This document shows positions 57,840 through 64,000 of a DNA stretch of 64,000 bases, one piece after another. The position numbers and the translations under genes are program-made. The notes below the pieces were generated by a model. It did not search any database. It was not told where the DNA came from and saw only the letters and a list, made by a program, of their open reading frames with translations. The first letter of the stretch is position 1, and the number at the start of each line of letters is the position of its first letter. The DNA is from Megaustenia siamemsis (lineage: Eukaryota > Mollusca > Gastropoda > Stylommatophora > Ariophantidae): NCBI GenBank assembly GCA_032433765.1, contig JAVIAB010000159.1, forward strand, positions 57,853,542-57,917,541, written 5' to 3'.

Positions 57840-58560
57840 ATGATAAAAATAACAAGCCAAAAAGATGGACTAGATATGAATATCAAAAAGATTAAAACTA
57901 TGATCAGAAACAAAGAAAATTCTCAAGACCTACAAAAAAATATCACAGTTGAAGGACTACATCTGGAGACAGTTCAAAGCTACAATTACCATGGACATAC
58001 TATAACCAATGATGGAAAATGTAAAATTGAAATAAATAAAATAATAGGTATGGCAAAAAGTAATGTTAATGCCATACAAAATATATTAACAACAAAACAA
58101 ATAACATCAGGGCTGAAACTAAGAATAGCAAAATGGTACATCTTTTCAATATTCATGTATGGTGCAGAAACATAGACATTAGACAAGAAAACAGAACAGA
58201 AAATGGAAGCCTTTGAAATATGGATTTACAGAAGATTATGTAGAATTGGATGGAAAGAAAAGAAAACAAACGATGGAGTTTTTGAAACAAAAAAAAAAGA
58301 GAAGTACTAAATACAATTAAGACAAGACAAATATATGTTTTGGGACACGTTAAAAGACACAACAGCTTACTAAAAGTAATATTGGAAGGGAAAATACAAG
58401 GTAAAAGATGCAAAGGCAAACAAAGACTAACATGGACAAGTAACATCAAAGGATGGACAAGTCAATCCATGACAACCTGAAAGATCAAAGTAAGAAACAG
58501 AGTAAGAAACAGAGTAAAATGGCGATCCATTGTAGCCAACCTTCGTTGCGGCTCTCAGTG
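57840..58560 (+). mobile_element. Non-LTR retrotransposon 3' fragment, family B
   Basis: The plus strand reads SQDLQKNITVEGLHLETVQS, HGHTITNDGKCKIEINKIIG, MAKSNVNAIQNILTTKQIT, YIFSIFMYGAET, one TAG, then AFEIWIYRRLCRIGWKEKKT and further frameshifted tail. Close sister of 43320-44035. Confidence 0.8.
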
Positions 58561-58599
58561 ATGATGATGATGCATGGGAAAATGTGGGAAAACCAGAAG

Positions 58600-59175
58600 C
58601 TTGACATTCAGTGGAGTGACAAGATGCTAAACAAACATCAACTATCTAGAAACAACATTCTATAAAGATGATAAATTGTAAACGGAAATGCATTTGACAT
58701 CAAGTAACAGCAGCTAACTCTTCTCTTCACACTGTCATTAGATGCAGCTTCCTATAATTATAACATTTATTTGTACTTCATGCAACTAATGATAATATAA
58801 TAACACAGTATAAGTATGTGACCACAGAGGTGAAAGTTTCAACGAAATCGATTGGATGACCAGAAGAGAATCATTGGAAATGCAACAGTGTAAGACAAAT
58901 CAGGATATGTTTATTTAGCAACAATTGTTTGCATATGTAAACATGCACAGTAGTGTCAAAGTTAAGGTAACCTCAGAACGTGATGTAGTTACAACAATAA
59001 TAAACTATGCAACAGCGTGAACTACCACTCGTTTTAGTCGTCAGAAGAGGCAAGTTACAATAATTGATTATCGCCTTTCACACACACAATGGACTATGAA
59101 AGAGAAAAGTGATCGAATATGATAAAACACCACTACATAATTATGTTGAGACTATTTGTGGAGTTTAAAAATACC
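58600..59175. other. No recognisable feature
   Basis: AT-rich, no ORF, no repeat. Confidence 0.4.
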
Positions 59176-59179
59176 ATCA

Positions 59180-60765
59180 TCAAGCAACATGCCTGCTGGT
59201 GTACGTGATCATGTCTCTCCGCAACTTACGATCTCGACAGCTATTTATCATTGGCTTTGTTGATCTTCTGCAAGCCATTCTCTTTAGCAGTCTGGTATCT
59301 TTGCGCTTTGCCTCCATCTATTTCTTCGTCCCTCACTTCTCCCAGCTATTACAATCTATTCCAAATGTTCCCTTCTCATTCATCATCATCATGTACCCTG
59401 CCGGTTGGCGTAGGCGATCACGTCCCTCCACAATCTTCTATCTACAGTGCACAGTATCAGTTCTGTTGTTGAATGTTTTCCATGCCATGACACCAAGCTA
59501 TCCAGTATTTTCTCTCTTTGTCGTCCGCGATCTCTCTTTCCTTCTATTTTGCCAGTTGTAACCAAGTATTCCAACTTTCCTCTTCTCATGATGTGCCCGA
59601 AAAATGTGGATTGTTTCTTTCTGATGTTTTTTTAAGAGCTCCCTTTTTGTGTGGCCTCTTTGAGAACTTCCTCATTTGTCTTTTTATCTGTCCAGGGAAC
59701 TTTCAACATTCTTCTGAGAAATCCCATCTCTGTGGCCTCTAATCGTCTTTTCATTTGTTTGTCTACTGTCCATGATTCGCTTCCATAGGTCAGAATTGGT
59801 TCTATATAGCACCGATGAACTCTCTTTCTCATTTTTATTGACATAGATTTGTTGCATAAGATATTTTTCATTTTCTGAAATGCTATTTTGGCCTGAGCTA
59901 TTCTGCTTTTTATTTCTGTGGTGCACCTCCCATCTGATGTTATTATTGTGCCCAAGTATTTGAAACGTTGTACTTGTTTCAGATTTGTCTCGTTTATTTT
60001 TATGCTGCATGGTGGTGATGATTGTTTCTTCGATATAACCATTACTTCTGTTTTCTTACTATTCAGACTGAGACATTTCTTGTTGCTTTCTTCCACTATT
60101 ATGTCTATCATTTCTTGTAGTTCGTTCTCTGTCTCTGCTATTAAGACTGTGTCATCCGCATATGGCAAATTATTTATGTTGTGACCGTTGACTTCAATTC
60201 CTTTTTTGTCTACTATTGATTTCATAATATATTCGCTGTAAAGTAAAAACAAATCCGGTGACAGAACACAGCCTTGTCTGACTCCTTGTTTTATATATTG
60301 GAATTGTCATGTTTGGTTGTTAATTCGTATAGCTGCTCCTTGTTGTCAGTACATGTTTTTTTATGATTCGCAGATCCTTGCCATCAATGTTTAATTTCTC
60401 CAGCATATTGATTATTTCCACATGCTTTACTTTGTCAAATGCTTTTGTGTAGTCTATAAAGCACATATATAGATCTTTATTTACCTCTATATATCTTTCT
60501 ATCAATGTCCTTAAGATGTATATAGCATTATTGATGCCCTTCCCTTCCACAAATCCACATTGTTCCTCACTTATTTCTGGTTTTATTTTGTTCCTTACAC
60601 GTCTCATAATTATTCTTAGTAATATTTTAGTCATTTGGCTCATGAGACTAATAGTGCGATGGTCTTCACAATCAGTGGCGCCTGACTTCTTCGGTATGGC
60701 TACAAAGATAGATTTTAGTAGATCTTCTCATTACATGGTTAAAAAAATGACGATTATTCCTTCTT
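59180..60765 (-). mobile_element. Family A non-LTR retrotransposon, largest readable RT copy of this family
   Basis: From right to left: TKILLRIIMRRVRNKIKPEI, EEQCGFVEGKGINNAIYILR, LYMCFIDYTKAFDKVKHVEI (motif A), motif B with a frameshift (QGVRQGCVLSPDLF-type, near 60250-60300), HNINNLPYADDTVLIAETEN (motif C), SLNSKKTEVMVISKKQ, FKYLGTIITSDGRCTTEIKS, CYIEPILTYGSESWTVDKQM, EATEMGFLRRMLKVPWTDKK, and a tail ending YANRQGT. It is 5'-truncated before the RT. At least two frameshifts. Confidence 0.9.
59632..60252 (-). pseudogene. Reverse transcriptase palm to C-terminus, 206-codon open part
   Basis: Open frame from LLYSEYIMKSIVDKKGIEVN through YADD to KKTNEEVLKEATQKGSS. The YADD catalytic box is intact. 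Continues in another frame as the MRRGKLEYLVTTGKIEGKRD tail (59389-59589). The RT part upstream (60320-60643) is in yet another frame, so the gene is broken. Confidence 0.85.
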
Positions 60766-60910
60766 AAAATGTTATTTCATCACTCTTTTGTTTTGGCATC
60801 TTTCAGAATGTTTTCATAACTCTTCTTAGCTGTCCATGGTATTCTCAACATTCTTCTGTAAAACCACATTTCTATAACCCCCGGTGATATCCATGTATTT
60901 AAAAATATAA
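60720..60910 (-). mobile_element. Second family A tail abutting the first
   Basis: The minus strand reads EMWFYRRMLRIPWTAKKSYE, NILKDAKTKE, then NNRHFFNHVMRR. This is a tail segment placed upstream of another family A RT, so two truncated copies lie head to tail. Confidence 0.7.
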
Positions 60911-61638
60911 ATATTGTATAATAGAATATCGATATAGTAATTATAATAGGAGATCACTCGAGGGTAGTTTGTGATAGAAGGCGACGTGTATACAGCAACG
61001 TCTAATGATAACAATTAGCATGGATAGGCTTGTAATAATTTAGATAGACAAATGAGCAACTTAGGGGCTGCCTCGCCAAATGATGATTGCATGCATTTAA
61101 CAAAATTCAAGCGGTATCTTATTTCTTGTAAAATACCTTAGAAGATGGTGGCTTTTTTCTTAAACATTGAAGACTATTGTCAGTTTCTTATTTGTGGACA
61201 TCTACAGAAGTTTGAACAGTCTTATTATATATTGTTCAATATATGATTGAACGTGCTTTTGTTGAGGTTTGTTATTTTCGAATTAGATAGCGTCTACTTA
61301 AACAGTGACTTGATTATATGGTTCATACAAATAAACACTGACGAAACACAAAACTGTGGCCGTTACAGAAAAGAAAAAAACACAGCATTAATATTATTAT
61401 GAAAATCCTTGATATGGTCATTTATAACACTCATGTTTAAATTTAATCATTATTTGTAAACAATAAACACGATTATTTGTTTATTTTTCATGTTTATTTT
61501 TATTTCGGCTGTTTGTAGTTTTCTTTTTTCATGAAATCATTGAGTTGTATCATATTCACCCGTTTTACAAGTGTTAAGCGTTTGTTTGATTATTCTTCAT
61601 CTTATATTAATTCATTTGTTTGAACCTTCATGTAACAG
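60911..61638. other. Intron without recognisable gene
   Basis: AT-rich sequence up to exon B4; no element recognised. Confidence 0.45.
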
Positions 61639-61760
61639 GCAAGGACAAACAACTTTCAATTGCCTTTTACCACCTCCACCAAAAAGATGCTTTCCTGCAG
61701 GTAGAGACAAGAGTTATCTGTCCAAGTTGCAGCGGTACACGCTCCCATGTCAACTAGCTG
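61639..61760 (+). CDS. Exon B4 of the A/B modular gene
   Basis: A 122-bp exon with acceptor CATGTAACAG and donor G|GTAAAT, phases 2 and 1. It encodes QGQTTFNCLLPPPPKRCFPA, then GRDKSYLSKLQRYTLPCQLA. Cysteines at 8, 17 and 37. With A4 it forms an 80-residue cassette. As it ends in a phase-1 donor, the gene continues beyond the last exon seen here. No A exon was found between here and the window end. Confidence 0.85.
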
Positions 61761-62260
61761 GTAAATAAACGCTATTGTACTACGCGCGTACTTTATTGAA
61801 AAAAAACACGCTGTAGTTAGCCCATGTTGAGATTCCTTGTTTTATCATAAACAATAACTGTCATCTTTAGTTTTGTTTTAGTAAAACAATGTACGTGTCT
61901 ATATACTTATCCTTATTATATTATCAATATCAAGTACCACACTTGCTAATTTAGGTGATCATTTCTCTCCATCAGTTTTATTTTCCACATAATTTGATTA
62001 TTCTTGTAGTTAAAATACTTTCAGACAAGTCTCTTAAAACTCTTTTGACATTTCCTCTTAGTCGTTCTGCATTCCATCTTTCTCATTTATTCATGTTTTC
62101 ATAATATCTTCAAGCTATTCTTTTTACATGACCAAACATGTCAAACCATTTCCCTTATTGTTTGTAGAAGAGCTTTGCCACTGTTCAGAAAGATCAGAAG
62201 TTCCAACACTATTTCCATCGTCTATTATAGTCTCAACATTCTTCATCATAAACCAGCTTC
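61761..62260 (+). other. Intron start homologous to that after exon B2
   Basis: Blocks such as TAGTTAGCCCATGTTGAGAT and CATAAACAATAACTGTCATC correspond to TAGTTCATGCTGAGATG and CATAAACAATAATTGTCAC after B2, and ACATGACCAAACAT to GGTGACCAAACATT further on. Confidence 0.7.
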
Positions 62261-62413
62261 GTTTCCCGCTACATTGTTCTAAACGTGTGTTTTCTCATTA
62301 TCTTTGACAAAGAATGCAAAATTCGGTATCTTTTACGTTTACTCTGTGCAGTAACATGATAGATAGCAAAACATGGCAGAGAAGATGTGTATAACTGATG
62401 CAGAGAAATATAG

Positions 62414-62438
62414 TTAAAAAAAAAAAAAAAAAAAAAAA
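62414..62438. repeat. A-run, about 24 bases
   Basis: Homopolymer directly left of the 70-bp array. It could be the worn tail of a retro-insert. Confidence 0.9.
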
Positions 62439-62439
62439 A

Positions 62440-63085
62440 GCTCAGAAAGAGAAGGTGTCGTCTCGGTGAAGAAGAGACATAAAAGTAAGCACCAGAAACT
62501 GACTTGATTGCTGAGAAAGAGAAGATTCGGTCTCGGTGAAGAAGAGACATAAAAGTAAGCACCAGAAACTGACTTGATTGGTGAGAAAGAGAAGATTCGG
62601 TCTCGGTGAAGAAGAGACATAAAAGTAAACACCAGAAACTGACTGGATTGCTGAGGAAGAGAAGATTTCGTCTCGGTGAAGATGAGACATAAAAGTAAGC
62701 ACCAGAAACTGACTGGATTGCTGAGGAAGAGAAGATTTCGTCTCGGTGAAGATGAGACATAAAAGTAAGCACCAGAAACTGACTATATTGCTGAGGAAGA
62801 GAAGATTTCGTCTCGGTGAAGAAGAGACATAAAAGTAAGCACCAGAAACTGACTATATTGCTGAGGAAGAGAAGATGTCGTCTCGGTGAAGAAGAGACAT
62901 AAAAGTAAGCACCAGAAACTGACTATATTGCTGAGGAAGAGAAGATTTCGTCTCGGTGAAGAAGAGACATAAAAGTAAGCACCAGAAACTGACTGGATTG
63001 CTGAGGAAGAGAAGATTTCGTCTCGTTGAAGAAGAGACATAAAAGTAAGCACCAGAAACTGACTTGATTGCTGAGAAAGAAAAAA
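62440..63085. repeat. 70-bp minisatellite, 9 copies
   Basis: Units contain GAGAAGATTTCGTCTCGGTG, AAGAAGAGACATAAAAGTAA and GCACCAGAAACTGACT, then GGATTGCTGAG. High identity. Three minus-strand frames stay open and give spurious Ser/Leu-rich ORFs (62269-63112). Confidence 0.95.
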
Positions 63086-63244
63086 GTCAAAGTTCGTCAA
63101 AGCCCATAGCACAACGATTACAACATAGTCTTTAGGGACCGAGAAAAGAGAGGTAGACTTTAACAGATAAAGCTTAGTAAATCGAGGCTAAATATAATGT
63201 GAACAGAATCATAGTGATCTCCACCGACCGATATTAAGGTAAGT

Positions 63245-64000
63245 AGATCTTGTACATGTGAAGATGTTTGTCCTGATCGTTCCTGCTGTCCTTGCCTCTC
63301 AGCGTCCAATGGAGATATAGTTTGCGGATTTATCTTCTCTTGGCCTCTGTCGATGTTATATGTCTTAGTGTTTATAATGTTTCAAATATCCATCTTTTTT
63401 GTATTCCACCCTTGCGTCTGATGTTCTCGTAATTTTTATTAAAAGCTCACAATGTTATATTTTGATATTTCTTTCTTATCATGTGGCCATATCTGCTGTT
63501 TTTTGTGCATTCTAACGCGGAAATTATGTCCAGTTTTTTTTTCTCAGTTATTCATATCTGATCGTATCTCTCAGGTTGTTTCATTTCATTCATGTAGCTT
63601 ATTTCATCTCGGTAGTGGCTATTTTTGTTATTGTACTTCGGTCTAGAAACCATGTCTGGTATCGGTAGCAAAACTTTTGGGTGATGGTTGTATCAAAATA
63701 TGCCTGTTGTGGCTCCCTTGCTATTTTCTTGTTGGTCAACAGGGGTGATAGTTGTCCGATGATTTGACAAACTTTGTTGCATCTTTAATCGAGTGAATGA
63801 TCGTCTGCAAATAGTAGCTCGTTAATCTTCTCTGTCTCCGATGGGTGAGCTAACTTACATATGTAATCCATGTAGGTAATAAACAAAAAGGAGGATAGTG
63901 CGCACCATTGTCTTATTCTTGTTCTAACTTTGAAATGGTGTATGTAGCCTGTTGCTATTCTCATTTTGCAGCTGCTTTTAATGTAGATACTTTTATAAAT
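63245..64000 (-). mobile_element. Family C non-LTR retrotransposon, RT motif C to 3' end, truncated by window
   Basis: The minus strand reads NELLFADDHSLD (catalytic FADD box) near 63810, then CQIIGQLSPLLTNKKIARE, a CYRYQTWFLD block at 63660 and a decayed FGHM-type tail to 63245. It shows how the RT core joins the family C tails seen elsewhere. Continues past the window end. Confidence 0.65.

Larger units (their letters stand above)
6224..61760 (+). other. Modular gene of alternating A and B exons (partial; both ends outside window)
   Basis: Nine short exons in the order B-A-B-A-B-A-B-A-B lie on the plus strand, separated by introns of 1.6, 2.2, 13.1, 4.0, 9.8, 3.7, 9.4 and 10.6 kb. All splice sites are GT-AG. 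Phases are constant: A exons 1 to 2, B exons 2 to 1. The joined exons give 372 codons without a stop. Each A+B cassette (86, 82, 84 and 80 residues in order) has six cysteines, and N-glycosylation sequons occur in A1, A3, B2 and B3. Symmetric class 1-1 cassettes are typical of extracellular modules, so a secreted or cell-surface protein is inferred. No signal peptide, transmembrane segment, start or stop is visible. I cannot name the family. There is no transcript evidence, so exon joining is inference from phase, alternation and homology. Confidence 0.8.

Noticed and set aside
62269..63112. Ser/Leu-rich minus-strand ORFs with FMSLLHRDEIFS repeats
   Set aside because: The 70-bp array is open in all minus frames. 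There is no motif, and the frame rotates every unit.

Overview
The window is AT-rich, intron-dominated animal DNA. It most likely comes from a lophotrochozoan and probably a mollusc. This rests on a cysteine-rich multiple-EGF exon, GT-AG introns of 1.6-13 kb, several families of APE-type non-LTR retrotransposon, an I/Nimb-like RT-RNase H element, a DNA transposon with unusually long D-E spacing, three copies of one tRNA-derived SINE, and many long minisatellites. No bacterial-style gene, rRNA or CRISPR is present. The species cannot be fixed from the sequence alone.

The main biological signal is a single plus-strand gene running across at least 6.2-61.8 kb. Its exons are too short to show up as long ORFs. 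Nine small exons (118-136 bp) alternate strictly: B1 (6224), A1 (7957), B1' (10247), A2 (23475), B2 (27604), A3 (37538), B3 (41379), A4 (50954), B4 (61639). Every A exon enters in phase 1 and ends in phase 2 at a GTGAGT donor. Every B exon enters in phase 2 and ends in phase 1 at a GTAAA donor. Joined, the nine exons give 372 uninterrupted codons. An A+B pair makes a symmetric class 1-1 cassette of 80-86 residues with six cysteines (C-x5-C-x22-24-C-x8-C-x8-C-x19-C) and a proline-rich CFP core. I do not recognise the family. It looks like an extracellular disulfide-rich repeat protein whose first and last exons lie outside the window.

The introns are filled with mobile and tandem DNA. Region by region: 0-6 kb, degenerate non-LTR fragments; 8.4-9.9 kb, a minisatellite split by a deleted DNA transposon; 11.5-13.1 kb, a degenerate LINE; 13.6-14.9 kb, a 55-bp GC-rich array fused to an RNase H reading frame; 15-17.3 kb, a minisatellite; 18.2-23.2 kb, a LINE interrupted by a 3.2-kb LINE with clean target duplications; 30.3-35.7 kb, a 45-bp array interrupted by a 2.3-kb LINE, again with target duplications; 36.9-37.4 kb, an antisense EGF exon; 38.6-41.0 kb, a nearly intact DNA transposon; 44.6-47.4 kb, stacked minisatellites; 51.1-56.5 kb, a 54-bp array; 59.2-60.8 kb, a largely readable LINE RT; 62.4-63.1 kb, a 70-bp array.

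The most unusual structure is the 54-bp array. Its unit is the last 7 bases of exon A4 plus the first 47 bases of the following intron, so a genuine exon-intron boundary, including the 5' splice site, has been amplified about 101 times in a row. A second striking point is that the only two missing cysteines in the gene, one in A3 and one in B3, fall in the same A+B cassette. This suggests they are disulfide partners.
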